DNA from: Eutrigla gurnardus
Lineage: Eukaryota; Chordata; Actinopteri; Perciformes; Triglidae
Direction: 5' to 3'
Length of the DNA stretch: 64,000 bases
Assembly: GCA_963514095.1 (NCBI GenBank)
Contig: OY741275.1
Span: 14,157,069-14,221,068 of the forward strand
The notes under the pieces were generated by a model, which had not been told where the DNA came from, did not search any database, and was given only the letters and a program-made list of their open reading frames with translations. This document shows, piece by piece, positions 50,487-63,716 of the stretch (positions are counted from its first letter, which is position 1; every line of letters starts with the position of its first letter). A program made the translations under genes and the position numbers.

Positions 50487-52196
50487 TCTGTGTGTGCGTG
50501 TATGAGTGGTGTAATGGCGCAAATGATCTCGCAGCAAGAGAAATAATCCTGCATACTTTATGATCTCATATCAAAATTTAAAATATAAGTTAATTGCATA
50601 TCTTCACTCATCGAAATTAAAATAGCCTGATGATTATTTGAAATGCATGGATTTCTAGTGGCGGTGGGACGTAGCAGGGAAGATGTAAGGTGGGGTGACT
50701 CGGGCCCAGAAGTAAGGAGAGATGCCAAGTTTTGGCTGGAGCAGAGGAGAGAGGGGTGACATTGAAGAGAAGGAGAAGAGGATAGCCCATAGCTCTTTTC
50801 TCTATCTCCAAGGAGGTGCGTATGTATGCGTGCTTGCCTGTGTGCATTGGCATGTCGTCCTGAGGCGTTGTTCTTGTTAAGGTTATTAGGGAAGATGTTT
50901 GGCGCTAATCAGTGGGGGACTACAGGGACCCCCACTAAACGGTCTCATCATCAGAGAGCCCCAGTGGTGATAAATCTAGCCCCGAGCACCCAGAGGGCCT
51001 GCAGGTACCAAGCCTGTATCTGTCTCTAGCCGTAGGAGCATGGGATGCATATATTGGGCGCTCAGTATTTTATGTTTTGCTTAACACTTTACAGATAGTG
51101 AATACTGGTGCAACGTAGTTTGTGTTTGTAGGCACAATGATTTAATTAATAATATACATGTAAATGTACAACCAAGGGGAATTATACATTAAAATATATA
51201 AAATAAACAACAAATAAAATACATGCCACAATTCCCCTTTTCATTTTCACTGTCACATTCAGCATCACTTTCCTTCCTTTTTGTCTCCACTTTCTTGAAC
51301 TATCTCCGTCCCCCTGTTCTCCTCCTCCACTCTGTGATCTAGCCCCGGGCTAAGCATACATGGAGTGTTAAGGCACTAACTACAGAGTGTATAGACACAC
51401 TCTCTCACACACACACACAGCAGAGAGAGACGTTCATGTGTGAAATGAGATCTCTGCACAATCAGTGGGAGTCTCAGCCATAAAACACATCAAGCCTTTC
51501 AGCTTTAAGGTATCAAGGAAATCTCACAGATCCTTTCATTTGATGGCCGTGACAACTGCTTCTTTCCTTCTCTTTACAGATAATCTCATGGACATCCAAA
51601 GAAGAAGGCAAGTGTTGGGTCCATTGACGAGGGGTCCAATATCTGCCCCAGATATCCAAACCACAAATTCCATTATTTTCTTTCTACTTTGTCATTTGCA
51701 ATAGAATTTCAACAAAGCTCCCTCAGGTCTCCTCCGGATGTATATCTCATTCCCCATATTTATCGAGCATAAATCCTGAGTGATAATAGAATATAAGATA
51801 TGACAATAAACCACATTCTTCCCTGTGCCCCTGACATGTAAGCAGGCTGAAATATGTTTGTATGCAAACACAGAGAGATGAGGCACTGTGATGGGAGGCA
51901 TGGGATTTCAACACTACTTCTTCTCCCTGATGGATGGATACTTCACTGCTACCCAGATGGAGAGAGATGGATAGAAGGAGGCAGGGAGGACACAAAGAGT
52001 ACCAGGGGGGTTCAAAGAAGAGGAGGATGGAGGGCAAATTCACAAGAAGAGGGGGATGAATCAATGGAACAATCAAAGATAGAGAAGAGTGGGGACAGGG
52101 GGAGAAGTTACAGTTTACAGATCGGTCAGAAGGCCTGGAATCACCAATCCTATAACAAATATTTAGGGTTAAATGCTGTTCATTAACCCATCATTC

Positions 52197-52659
52197 AAGG
52201 TATAGATTTACATTTTAGGAAATGCGCTTTTCAGTTGTAAATTAGATGATGAGATTCATACAACTCTTAAACCTGTCTGCTGGACATAAAGCTACATCCA
52301 GGAGATGGCTATTTTATCTTAGTGTAAGACCATAAATGTTTGTTTAATCCTGACAAAAAAAAGATGTAAAAACAACCAACAAGTTTTAGTTTTATGGGGT
52401 TGATTATTTCTTGGCCGTGTAACACTAAAAAGGTACGTCTGGTTGCCTCGCAACCTCACAGGGGGTCATTTTACACTTTGACTTTGTGTATTAAACAAAA
52501 GAGAAGATGTTAATAAGTGAGCTCTAGAGGTATTGGCAGACAGAGTCACGCTAGTTGTTTCCAGTCTTCATGCTAAGCTAAGCTAACAGGCGTTGCAAAT
52601 TTAACAGACTGCAAGAAAGCAAATAAGCCAATTCCCCCAAAATGTCAAACTATTCCTTT
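52197..52659. mobile_element. Degenerate short inverted-repeat element common in fish
   Basis: The left end reads AAGGTATAGATTTACATTTT. The right end, reverse-complemented, reads AAGGAATAGTTTGACATTTT, so the ends are diverged inverted repeats. The interior has the typical words ATGCTAAGCTAAGCTAAC and GACATAAAGCTACATCCAG seen in a very abundant teleost repeat. It has no coding capacity. The superfamily was not determined. Confidence 0.6.
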
Positions 52660-55600
52660 AAAAAATAAGATACACGCTAATCAGGTTCATCTACATTTAA
52701 CACGATGCAGTTTGTTAGTTATAGTACAATATAATTCATCACTCAGCAGCTTCACACTACATACAGGAAACTTTGAAAAGGAATTATCTCCAACATGACA
52801 TTTTAATCAGTTTGTAAGTATTGGAGATGATTTAGGACATAAGGAAGACAGCAGGTGGCTGAGAGAGCAGGAAGAGACGGAGGGATACTACGAAGCAGGA
52901 CGACCCACTGATAGCAGCGGGGGAGGCAGGGGGCGGGGTGTTTGGTACGGTCTAATAAATCGAGTGAGTGACTCCACTCGTTTCTGCCTGTGGGAGGAAT
53001 AGTCGCGCTCACCGGCACAGTGCAGCATCAGGGAATTATGGGTAATGAGGGATTATTCTCCCCTGTAGTGTTTGCTCATCATCATTGCCACTCACAGCCT
53101 CCCCAGCCTCCCATGAAGCACGCACACACACACACACACACACATGCCCCCTAACGCAAGGCAGATTTAGCATAGATGCAGGTGCAGAGTATAACTGCCA
53201 ACATGTGCAGACACACACATACACACAGTGGCACACACACACACATCTTGCAGTCACGCTGTCGGTTTTGTGAATAAGGTCAAACAGCGAGGTGTTATTG
53301 TTTAAATCTGCTGCTGGCGCCAATTTGGAAAGTCACACTCGCAGGCACACACACACACGGTTCAATGACACCCTCTTTTACCCACAGGTCTTTCTTTGCC
53401 TGAGGAGGCCAATCTGTCCGAGGGTAGATCCTATGCATCAAACCAGAACCCTCTTCCACCTTTCTCTCCCACTCTCTTCTGTCTCTCCAGTCCGTGGTCC
53501 TCCTCGCCCCGGGGCCAGGCCGTGACCACAAGAAGTAGGCTGGTGGTCCCAGTAGGGGCCGAGGCCCAGACACACCATTAGCATGAGGGAATTAGACTTA
53601 TTACAACTGGAAGGGCACCAGAGGACGAGGGCAGAGGAGGTTTCGGGGCGTCTTGTGAAACAGACAAAGTAGGAAGCTTTGTTATTCAGACATTTGTCGT
53701 ACATGGATGTTTTTGTAATGCTAATACATGGAGTGAGTGTTGTATATTGGTCTCATTCTGAATGTCATATCCTGAAAAGCCAGGATGATACTTTTTAAAC
53801 GAGGACCACGTTTGTGATGGAAGTTTATGTTATCCATTTAGGGCAGTGTAATATTTAAGGACAGCTGGATACCGTTTGTCCATTGAGAATCATCAAGCTG
53901 GAGCAGCAGAGAATCACCTTCGTCATGGAGTTTTACACCTTTTAATAAAAAAAAAATAAAATGCTATAATAACAAGAGCCTTCTTTTCCTTTTTTTTTAA
54001 CCTTTAACATGAATTCATGTAGTCTTTGGTGACCCTCTCCTTTGTAAATAGCTTAATGTGTGAAAATAAGATACAAACACAGTAAAGACAACAGTTTATT
54101 GCAAGAGAAACCGAAGAGAGACTGAAACCGAATAGGATATAGGCCTACAATAGATTTGATATAAAAACACTGTTTAAAGCAATACTCATTGTATAGCAGT
54201 GATGAAAAATCTCGGACCTGAGTCGGCCTCTAAAGCAAAATAAAGGCAAACACTGTTCACGTCCCACATTTTCGCTCAACGTAACGTAAAAAGAAGCTCC
54301 TGTGTCTCATTTGAGTTTTTCATTCATGCTTTGTCTTACCTCTGCTGTAGATCATTTTAATACGGTCACAGATTATATGAATAAAATAGACATTCTTAGT
54401 ATGTCAGCGTTTAAACCCGACATCAAAATGTTGCTCCAAAAACTAATAGAGCAAAATGGGAACCTGCATGCATAATTTCACACATATCCAAAGTGAAGGA
54501 ACATGCCCTGCATATGCAGTATACATTATTTTCCAATTAACTGTGGATTTTAAGATTTCACATTTTAATCCATGTCCAGCCTTTGTTTAAAAGGAAAATT
54601 CCGCCTATCTTGACCCTCGAAACGGGGACAGCACGTCTGTCAAGTGGATCCCACCCTCCATGACCATGACCCTGTCTTTGAGTCTCCATCATGTTATTAA
54701 CTTCTGCTGGGCAGCCTTAGCAGTTTCCTTTATCTTTACACAGTCAGAATATGGGTTAAAACTGGGGGATGGACGAAGCAATTATCTGCTTCTTAAGCAA
54801 GGTCAACGTGGTGGCTTTTGAGGGAAGCCAATATCCACTGGTCAATTTGTTAACAGACAGTATGGATGCAGGCCGTCGGGCACACAAGCATGCACGCTGT
54901 GGAGGAAGTACTTTCCTTTTGTCTACTCTTTGCAATTAAAACTCCCATTTCCATTTATAAAACGTGCAATAATGGCTATAGCAATTAAAACTGAATATGT
55001 GAGATCACTGAGATAATGGAAAAACTAAAGCGTGGCGCTTTTGTTTGACAAAAAAAAAAGAGCCATTGTAACAGTTTTTTTTCTCCTTTGGCTTAAAATG
55101 GAAATTCCATTTCCATTAACTTACAAACGACTGTCGTTTACTCATTAGAAAACACACTGGTGCTACAGTGCTAATGATGCCACCATGTTGTTGTGTGTCT
55201 CATTTAAACTAAATTATATATCAAGATGCATGTTTTAGTTGTGAATTAGAGGCACATCTTGTGGTAGATATAGCAAGTATAATTTGTGAATATAACAATG
55301 AATAAAAAATCATCTGTTATTGCATCACTCCATGTACTTGAATATGCACTAATGGTTCTTTAATTAGACTCTTAGCCTAATTAAATTCTAGACGTTTGAA
55401 CCCCTCCCCCACCTCTCATACACGCGTATCTGCATGGAAATATCCACTGAATGTACCTGCAAACAAAAAGTGTGTGCGTGTAAAATGTACAAAAAACAAA
55501 TAGCATATTTGTTTTAAATAGTGTAAGAGCTTGACAGTATGCCAGTTATTAAATTGGGCAGATGTTGGCAGATGATGGGTTTTTTTTCACTGACTTAATA

Positions 55601-58002
55601 TGACAATTAAATATGAATCAAGAGATGGTACCCAGTGTAATAAATATATTATCCAGACTTTGTCATCAAAACCCTAAGTACTGTAAATGCTGTTCTTTTA
55701 GGATTGTCCATGATAGAAAATGTCTTGCAGCTCAGTGACATCTACATTGGTATTGGCCTCTACATGTAGGTGAGAGAGCCTGCACAAGAGCCTCATCATT
55801 GTCATCATCATCGTCATCGTCAAGTCGTCCAGAGAGTCAGCAGGCAGGTGTGCATTTCTGTAGACTCTCCCCAGGGCTAAAAGAACAATAGCAACCGCAC
55901 TGCAAAACTCATGATGCTGCAGTCTGCTTAATGTGAGATATCATCATCAACAGCACTCAGCGTTATCTCACACCTGCCTCATCAGGAGTGCATTGATGAA
56001 AAAGGTTGATCTTTTAATTTTAATTTTAATTTGGCAAGATGCTGCATTTTTTTTTTTTTTGCTTAAAGGGGGGGTTTGACAAAAGCTTTTAAATTCTTGT
56101 TTGGTAAAAAAGTGTTTTTAATTGTCACCGTCAATGTCTCCAAACTTGGAGATTCAAACTTTCTTTTTCCTCTGAGACTCAGATCTGGGACACAATTTTT
56201 TTTTTATTCTTGGGATGTACCCCCAAAACATCCTCCTTCACCGAGAAGAATGTTCCCCTGAAATGTGCCTCCGATCTAAACCAGTGATTATTAAACACGA
56301 GAAACTTCTTTAGATCTAAAGCACTGGGGGTGCCCCTTGTTCCTTGAAGGGTTTAAAACTGCAGGAAAAGCAAACAATTCTCCAACTCCACTTAAATGTG
56401 TGTCCCTTCCCTTCTCCCTCCTCTGCTTTCCCTCCTAAAACATCCACTAATAACCATCTCTGTGCCTCATTAAGAAGCAGAGGAGTAGAGGCACGGGCTG
56501 CTCCAGATGTTTGGCGGAAAACCCCCGAGGTCCAGCGTCTGTGTCAGAGAGCTTGTGTGTTTCTGTCTGTTGTAATGTGCACCATCAAGTGTGCATGATT
56601 GCATGCACACGTGTGTGTGTGTGTGTGTGTGTGGGGTGCGCGACGCCACTATGAATCTGTGCGTTTGATACTTCCTGTCCTATCTCCAGGCGTCTTTCTG
56701 AGTGTTCCACTGCCCCACTTCCACAGCAGGCGAAGGAAGCCGGCGACAAGATTCCCTCTATGAAAACATTAGATGGGCTCACTCTGCCATCTCTGCACGA
56801 TTCTATCATCCGTCTCTTTGTCTGCTGGTGTTGTCACACTGAGTGATCTGGTGGCAGTGTAGGATTTGATTGATTTATGGGGCCGATGCTGACGGTTTAT
56901 TCAAATCTGGCCCTGTCACTCGTTCCTACGACGGCGTATTAGGGCCACTGTAGGAAAAAAAAAAAGAATGTAGCAGAGAGAGATGGGCAATATTCAGAGA
57001 AAAAAAGTAGTGAACTTGCTACTTTCATAAAACTTTATGAAGTAGCAAATTAGCTAGTTTTAAAGTTGCAAATGTGCTACTTTATTACGATGCTAACAAC
57101 AGGCATTTATGCTAGCTTAAATCCCATTAATGTTGCATGTTTCTAATTCATACATCACACGCCTTGCTAAGGTCCTTATGGTGATGGCTGTTGATGGTTA
57201 TTGTTGTTTTTTTTTATAAATATGGACCAAATTGTCATTTTATGGGTGTTTATTGATTGGGTAGTTGTGCTAAAATGCCCCGAAGGGCCCCAGGTGGAAT
57301 CAAAGTGAATGAAACATGAGTAAAAAATGGCGAGACTGTTACTCGCTTGCCATCGACGTCTCCGGGGTCTCATCAGATGTGGCACCTGGTAACAGGAAAT
57401 AAATAATACATCTTCCTGTTGTCTTTCTTAAACATTTCCAGTGCAACACATCCCACATAGGGCAAATGCACATGGAAGCCATTCTATAAGTAACACAACT
57501 TTCCTTTTCATATGTAAACACAATGATTAATGTTGGCCCCACACAACCTCATGTTGGGAAAGATGGGAAGAACTCCAGACTTTTAGATAAAGGCCTTTTT
57601 CACAGACCACATTCTGACTTGTCACACTAAAGCACAGGTGTAAATAATACTAATAATAATAGATTCCATTTAACTGTCACCCTTCCAGCATCCTGGTATT
57701 GTTCATGTCAGCTCACTGTCACACAGTTATGACTTACTGGGACACTTGAATACAACAGAGCCATCATTAATGTTGTTAGTAACACCTGAGCTCTTCATAC
57801 TGAGACAAGCCGAAGGGCCTATTAATGTGACTACAAGATGGATTAGTGGTGGTGTGTGGGAATGGAAGTGGGATGGCTGTGTGAATATTTACAGTGTGCA
57901 TACAATACATATATATGATTGCATTTTGTGTGCAATACATCTGACAGCAGAGACAAAAGTATCCCCTTGTGGTGTTAATACTACTACTAATACTACTACT
58001 AC

Positions 58003-58058
<56 letters not shown>
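58003..58058. repeat. (TAA)n microsatellite
   Basis: About 18 TAA units, preceded by (TAC)n. Frames across it read poly-Asn or poly-Leu. Confidence 0.95.
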
Positions 58059-58061
<3 letters not shown>

Positions 58062-60170
58062 GGAACTTATATAGCACCTTTCAAGGAACACAATAATATG
58101 ATAAATGATAAATAAATAAATAAAGATCTAGCAGGCGTTATTTATTACACTTGAGTACTGAATGTGAGACAGAAGGTCAGTTCCTACACACGTCACACTT
58201 GGTCTTGGTGAACAAGATAACATCCTATCTAACCTTGGCCTGTCTCTGCAGCACCCTTCTGTCTCAATTTGAACTGAAAAATTATGTTTAATGAAAATAA
58301 ATTCTGAGTAATCTGGTAATTTGATTTTCAATTATATTGGGTCTTTATACATTATATTGTAAACCCCTTTGTGTCCCCAAATGCTGCTTGCTTTTGGGTG
58401 AGCCCTGTGAATGACCTGTTCTTCTTTGGCTTGAGTTGTGAGTCATGTAATTGGTTACTGCACTTAACAGAAATTACCTCACATATAGTTGGATCACTTT
58501 TTCCTCAAACTGTGCAATCTGGTGATATTTCCCTCTTGACTCAATCCGACTGAAGATCTCTGGCCAGGGGGAAACAGATGTGCCCGACCCAGTGGAATCA
58601 GCTGCTCGGGAAGAGCAACCATGATGAGCGAGTGGCACATGGTGCTTAAGTGCACGAGGAGGGGGAAACTTCTGAAATGCACAAGTCCTGGAGCTTGCAG
58701 GAAAAACAGCATCTTGTTGGAAGGCAAACAATATGTAGAGCTTAAAAAACTTCTGGGTGATGAACATGAAGTATTTAATTTAAAAAAAAACATCCTTATT
58801 ACTGAGGTGAATGTTAAGCGGAACTGCATGGTTGATCTGCAGTACTACCCTCACTGAATAGGAAGAAAGGTGAGTTTTGATGGACACATTTTGAAATAAC
58901 TTTCCTTATTTTTTGTTAACATCAAATTGTAACATCCACTAACTGGCTGTGTCTTGTTGGGGTCCTTTGCTTCTGTTGCAGATGGTACGGATGTGTGGTT
59001 TACAGCAGGTCACATTCAGGGTCAAACTGACAACCATGTCATGTCATTGGCCTCACCAACAGGTGGCAGCAAACAGCTCAACTCAGTCCGTCAGGAAGCT
59101 TCATTCAAACAGGGAGAGATCAGGAACAATCACTGGCAGTAATCATCAGAGTGTCATTGATTCCTCCTTTAAACATGTTAAACATGTAAAAACATGTATG
59201 TACATGTGGCAGGGAACCATAGGTCATCATAATGTTTTCCTTTCCTTTTCATCCACTTTGTTTCTTATTGCCTCTTGTTCTGATATATTACGTCACATCC
59301 ACTTTATCAAAATCATCTTAATATTCAGCAATGACATATGAACATAATTTAGATCATCTGTTCTCCGAACCCTCGACTCCACTGTTATCTTCCGGCAACA
59401 AGTCAAGGCCTATTATAAAGGCTGGCACACAGTCTTAAGGTATGGGGTGTGACATGCACAGTGTAACTGGAGCTGCGGTGATGGATGGTTTCAATAGAAG
59501 GCTCCAGAAATAAAGTGAGGGTGTCTGCTCAGGTGCTCCTCGTCCTGACAGAACGTTTTGCCTCAAACATCATCATGTTCTATGATTGTTGCGTCAGCTA
59601 ATGAGCATTTCGGAGAATGCAGACCAGATTTTACTGAGCATCTGTACCCCAGTGATATAATGTCATATGACATGAGATATCTCAATGTTCTTACCTCTCC
59701 TTGCACTAAGTCATGACTCAAAAATAAGCAGAAAATAAAAGGTAAGAAAAAAGATTTCTCTGCTCTGTAGGGTCTTTTCCATAATGTTGTAGGACACATA
59801 CCAATCAGAGGCTGTCAACAAGCAGCCAGTTTAGTGGCTGCAGGCTGCAACCGACTCTCTCAATACTGGACCAATTTCAAAAATCGTTATCCCCACAAAA
59901 ATATGGGAAAATGGGATCCAGGCTGAACAAAATAAAACTGAAGTTACCATTTAAGTATCTCCAAAGTCAGTGATAGGCAGTCCTGAGGTCAGGGGGACTC
60001 TGTACTATGAGATCTTTATGTGACCCAGAGTGCACACTTTTATGAATGAGCGCCACCAGAGGGAATAGAACCATTAGACTCATCATGGCAGGGCAAGTGC
60101 CTTGCTAAACTGCGCTGCTCCATGCAGGCCCTTCCCCGGTGGGCGTGAGTAAATGGCCCCAGCCTTCTCT

Positions 60171-60555
60171 AAATATAACTCCCCTCCAAAACTGAAAGGG
60201 AGAGAAGGAGGGAAAGGATTACTCACCCAATCAGAAGCGCTCTAAAAAGTTTTTTTTTTTTTAGGATACAGTGTGTGTGTGTGTGCGTGTGTGCGTGTGT
60301 GTGTGTCATACCGTTTTGATCCATTTTGTGGCCCCGGGTGGTGCTGGCGGAGCGCGCAGCGGGACGTGCATTGTCTGTATGCAAACTGGACGACATGGCT
60401 ATTGTATGCGTTCGGGCATATACGGAGGCACCGACAGCTCGGAGGATACAGCGCGTCTGAAATCTCCGGGTTGAAGTCGAGTCGCCCTCGGCTGCGTAGT
60501 GCGCGTTTCTCTCCTCCGACCCTTCTCTTCTCGTTCACCGCTCGGCTCCGTCGCA
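60171..60555 (+). promoter_or_regulatory. vgll3: vgll3 promoter region and 5' UTR
   Basis: Upstream of the start codon lie an AAATATAA box (60171-60178), a CCAAT box (60227-60231), a T-run, a short (TG)n stretch and then a CpG-rich segment from about 60330 that continues into exon 1. The order (CCAAT after the TATA-like box) means they probably do not belong to the same start site. The CpG-rich segment suggests an island promoter with the 5' UTR inside it. Confidence 0.45.
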
Positions 60556-61028
60556 ATGAGTTGCCTGGATGTGATGTACCACCAAAGCTATGGAGCGCAC
60601 TACCTCCCCGCAGCGGCGTACAAGGCGACCTACTATAACCACCATCACCAGCAACAACAGGTGAGATATTCCTCATGCAACTTTTCTAGATATATCGAGT
60701 GACGCAACTGTACTTTTTTCTCTGTTAAAAAAAAAAAAGACATTTCCAGAGCGTGTGTAGCATAACCAACTTTAATAGCAAGTATTTATGATAGGCTACG
60801 AAAGAAAATAACTATCACAGAACAATTAGGTGTAAGTTAAATATAAAGTATAATAATATAATGGATAATGTGTAGGCCTGACATAAAGTTTGAGAATGCC
60901 ACGTGTCCTAAAGTCAAAGTTTTTATAGACTTTTCAGAACGCAAATATATAAATAATAATCCTTAAATAAGTTTCCTTGTTGCCTGACTTCTCACTAGGA
61001 CACCACCCCAAACTTCCTTAGACTCCTA

Positions 61029-61096
<68 letters not shown>

Positions 61097-62625
61097 CTCT
61101 TAACTTCAGTTTCACTTTTGAATGGAAAAATTCCGACCTGATGCTCGGTATTCACCTCAGGTCAGGCGTAATGACACGGAACTATTAATCCTGTGGTCAA
61201 ATGGTGATGTAATGACAGCCGGTCAGTCACTCAGGAATGTGGATGAGGCACACTGAGCTTTACAAATAGTTGGAATGCAGTATGGGAAAAAAGAGAGTCG
61301 TTTTCACACAGCTCCCAAGAGAATCATTCTGATATTTAGAAATAGTTTCTTGTTTTTTTCTATGTCTATAAAATAAACATATAAATGGATTGCTCTTAAA
61401 CTGTAATATTCTACTATGATTGTGTTTACTCCTAGTAAATTAATCTCTGTCTTTTCCTCCAGAGGAGGCTGAATGTTTACAGTAAGATGCAGGAGTGTAT
61501 GGAGCAGCAGCAGCAGCAGCAAGGAGGAGGACGAGGGATGCTTTCCAGGGATCAGGGCCTTCGGCAGAGTCCTGCAGCACCAGGAACCGAATCAGGCCGC
61601 AGATCCACATCCGATTCAGAGCTGAAGGACGGCACTCAACCGGCAGAGGCGGAGTACTTGAGCTCCCGGTGTGTTTTGTTCACGTACTTCCAAGGCGACA
61701 TCGGCGACGTGGTTGATGAGCACTTCTCCCGGGCTCTCAGTCAGTCCAGCACCTTCAACGCTGAGACCAAGCCCATCAGAGTGAGTCAGCCGTCTGCCTC
61801 AGCCACTGCTGGCCTGTGGAAAGGTGAGGAGGGCAACAACATAGTTTTATGGTGTAATTAGTTAATTATCAAAGACTTTAAACACTGTAATTGTTTCTTT
61901 CTGTCAGCGTGTTAAAGTATAATGTCTGTTTGTTTCAGATGGCGGGTCTCTCTCTGAGGGTCAGAGCAGCTCCGTGTGGAACAGCACATACGCATCCCAG
62001 GCCAGTCCTTGCCTTCCGCCGGTCTCTGTTTCAATCCACCCAGACTTCTCCTCCAGTCCCGTTCCCTTCAACCACCCGGACGGAGCTCTGTGGGCCGACC
62101 ACGTGCTCTCCCAGGCCAGCCTCCCGCCCCCGGCTGCCCTCCCCGATAGCTGGACCTACAGCCTGAACACCCCAAGCACGAGTGGCTACCCCAACGTCCA
62201 CAACGTCTACCATCCTCACCCACACCCCCACATCCACACCCGGCACCACCACCCCATGCTCCATTCATACCCAGCCCACAGCTCAGCGTTGGATCCCAGG
62301 TTTAATCCGCTGCTGCTGCCTAGTGTCAGGAACCAAAACCAGCCGCCCGCCAGCACAGGGAGTTCCCCACACAGCGAGGGGGTAAAGGCAGAGATGGATG
62401 CCAGCAGCAACAGCCCCGTCGCGGCCACCTCTGTCACCTGGACTCCCTCGGCCCTCCACGGATCCTTGGAGGTGTATGACTCAGGTAGATACTATTTGAG
62501 TTCAATCATTTCTCATGCAAGCGTTTGTCAAACTTGTGACACTAAGCAGAATAGAAGTAAACCTTCTTTCTTTTCCTCTTGCAGCTCCTGATCAAACCAA
62601 AGCAAAGACGTCAGTTTGGTTCTAA
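60556..62625 (+). CDS. vgll3: Vestigial-like protein 3 (TEAD cofactor)
   Basis: Nuclear cofactor without DNA-binding activity; it binds TEAD factors and competes with YAP/TAZ, acting in mesenchymal and muscle differentiation and in adiposity. In Atlantic salmon this gene controls age at maturity. The exons are 60556-60660, 61463-61823, 61939-62484 and 62585-62625, joining in frame to 350 aa with GT-AG introns. The start MSCLDVMYHQSYGA resembles the mammalian start MSCAEVMYH. The TEAD-binding Tondu domain lies at about 99-126 (EYLSSRCVLFTYFQGDIG, then VDEHFSRAL). A polyglutamine run (50-55) and a histidine-rich run (243-264, like the poly-His of mammalian VGLL3) are present. The last exon is only 41 nt and encodes the conserved tail ending SVWF. 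Compared with human VGLL3 (about 326 aa), the acidic stretch before the Tondu domain is replaced by Gln/Gly/Ser-rich sequence. Confidence 0.95.
61031..61092. repeat. (AC)n microsatellite in vgll3 intron 1
   Basis: About 62 bp of AC, one CG variant at the end. A polymorphic tract inside the gene. Confidence 0.95.
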
Positions 62626-63185
62626 CCGATGCACTGACAATGAGATGGACTATGATTTCACACCAAAAAGGACCTACTATGTGGCTCTATCTATGGATGG
62701 CTGCAACGCCAGCACTGTAATGTTAAATGTAGATAGAAGGCTTACTGTAGCGTATTCTACGAGTCCTGCACTGTCCACGGAACATATTATGGAGAAGAAC
62801 TGGACTGAGATGACAGTGATCTGCAGGTTTGGGTGCAGGTCAAGGCCTTCAAAGAAGTATAAAAGAGGACTACTAGCTTTAAGAATGGGAGGCCTCTTCT
62901 TCTCTGACGGCACAAAACACCATTTCTCTTTCATGCAACGTGAGACCAAGTGGTTCTGTTTCAAGAGCTTGATTTTGATCCACATGTTTGCTTTGTACAG
63001 TAAATGTTTGTTGATGACTGTATGTTCTTGCGTGTACAGTTTTGCCATGCTAAGTTGTTGTTTGCTGGAAGAATTTCGCTAAAATTCTTGCCTGAATGCT
63101 ACTTTACTATTTTTTGGCCTGAAGGGATTGTGTAGTGTAAATATTGGTACTCTATGTTTAAGTAATAAATTGTTGAACTATATTT
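62626..63185 (+). other. vgll3: vgll3 3' UTR (proximal)
   Basis: It follows the stop codon. An open frame runs through it (62579-63082) but is not conserved and starts upstream in the intron, so it is not a gene. AATAAA at 63164-63169 is the first convincing polyadenylation signal. Confidence 0.65.
63164..63169 (+). promoter_or_regulatory. vgll3: Candidate vgll3 polyadenylation signal
   Basis: AATAAA about 540 nt after the stop codon. Another AATAAA at 63953-63958 could serve a longer transcript. Confidence 0.55.
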
Positions 63186-63646
63186 GTAAGTGAAAGTTCT
63201 TTTTCAGACACAAACAAAAAATAGGTAGAAAACATTCACTTCCAATGAAATACTCTAGCTTCTATAGTACCAAGGGAAGGGAGTTACATTCCACAGACAG
63301 TTTTTGTAAGATACCATGACATGACTGTTGTCTCTCTCCATACAAACACACATGTGGAAACACACACACAACCAGACAGAAACACACACCAAAGAATGCA
63401 TTTCCTGTCTGGGCAGGAAGTTTGTCACAGAGCGTCAGATCAGGACTTTTTTTTTTTTTAAATCACACACTCCGAGACCGCCTATAGATGATTGTTTGAA
63501 TGTAAATAATTCAAGTAATGATCACAATGGTTATTGGTATGAGCTGGGTGCTGCTTTTAATACATATTTTAGGGTTCGTCAAGTGCCAGACCAGCATTGT
63601 TTGTATCCATCCTGACATAATCAGCAGCTGGTGGAGCTTGCGTGCA

Positions 63647-63651
<5 letters not shown>

Positions 63652-63715
<64 letters not shown>
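63652..63715. repeat. (TG)n microsatellite downstream of vgll3
   Basis: About 64 bp of TG between the two candidate vgll3 poly(A) signals. Confidence 0.95.

Positions 63716-63716
<1 letters not shown>

Larger units (their letters stand above)
49501..60150. other. Intergenic region between chmp2b and vgll3
   Basis: About 10.6 kb without recognised exons. It holds microsatellites ((TG)n 50403-50478, (CA)n near 53109-53142, (TAA)n 58003-58058), an inverted-repeat element (52197-52659), and short T or A runs. Shared or vgll3-specific enhancers could lie here but none is identified. Confidence 0.45.

Noticed and set aside
57746..58096. Poly-Asn frame of 116 codons and its poly-Leu opposite
   Set aside because: Read-through of the (TAA)n repeat.
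58621..58857. Open frame of 78 codons beginning MMSEWHMVLKCTRRG
   Set aside because: No similarity to known proteins and no exon signals; I could not support it as a gene.
60242..60676. Antisense frame of 144 codons across vgll3 exon 1
   Set aside because: CpG-rich promoter DNA gives long frames by chance; the plus-strand exon is clearly the coding one.
62031..62437. Antisense Gly/Val-rich frames in vgll3 exon 3
   Set aside because: They are shadows of the Pro/His-rich coding sequence on the plus strand.
62579..63082. Open frame of 167 codons following vgll3 exon 3
   Set aside because: It starts in intron 3 and runs through the vgll3 exon 4 in a different frame and then the 3' UTR; no conserved domain.
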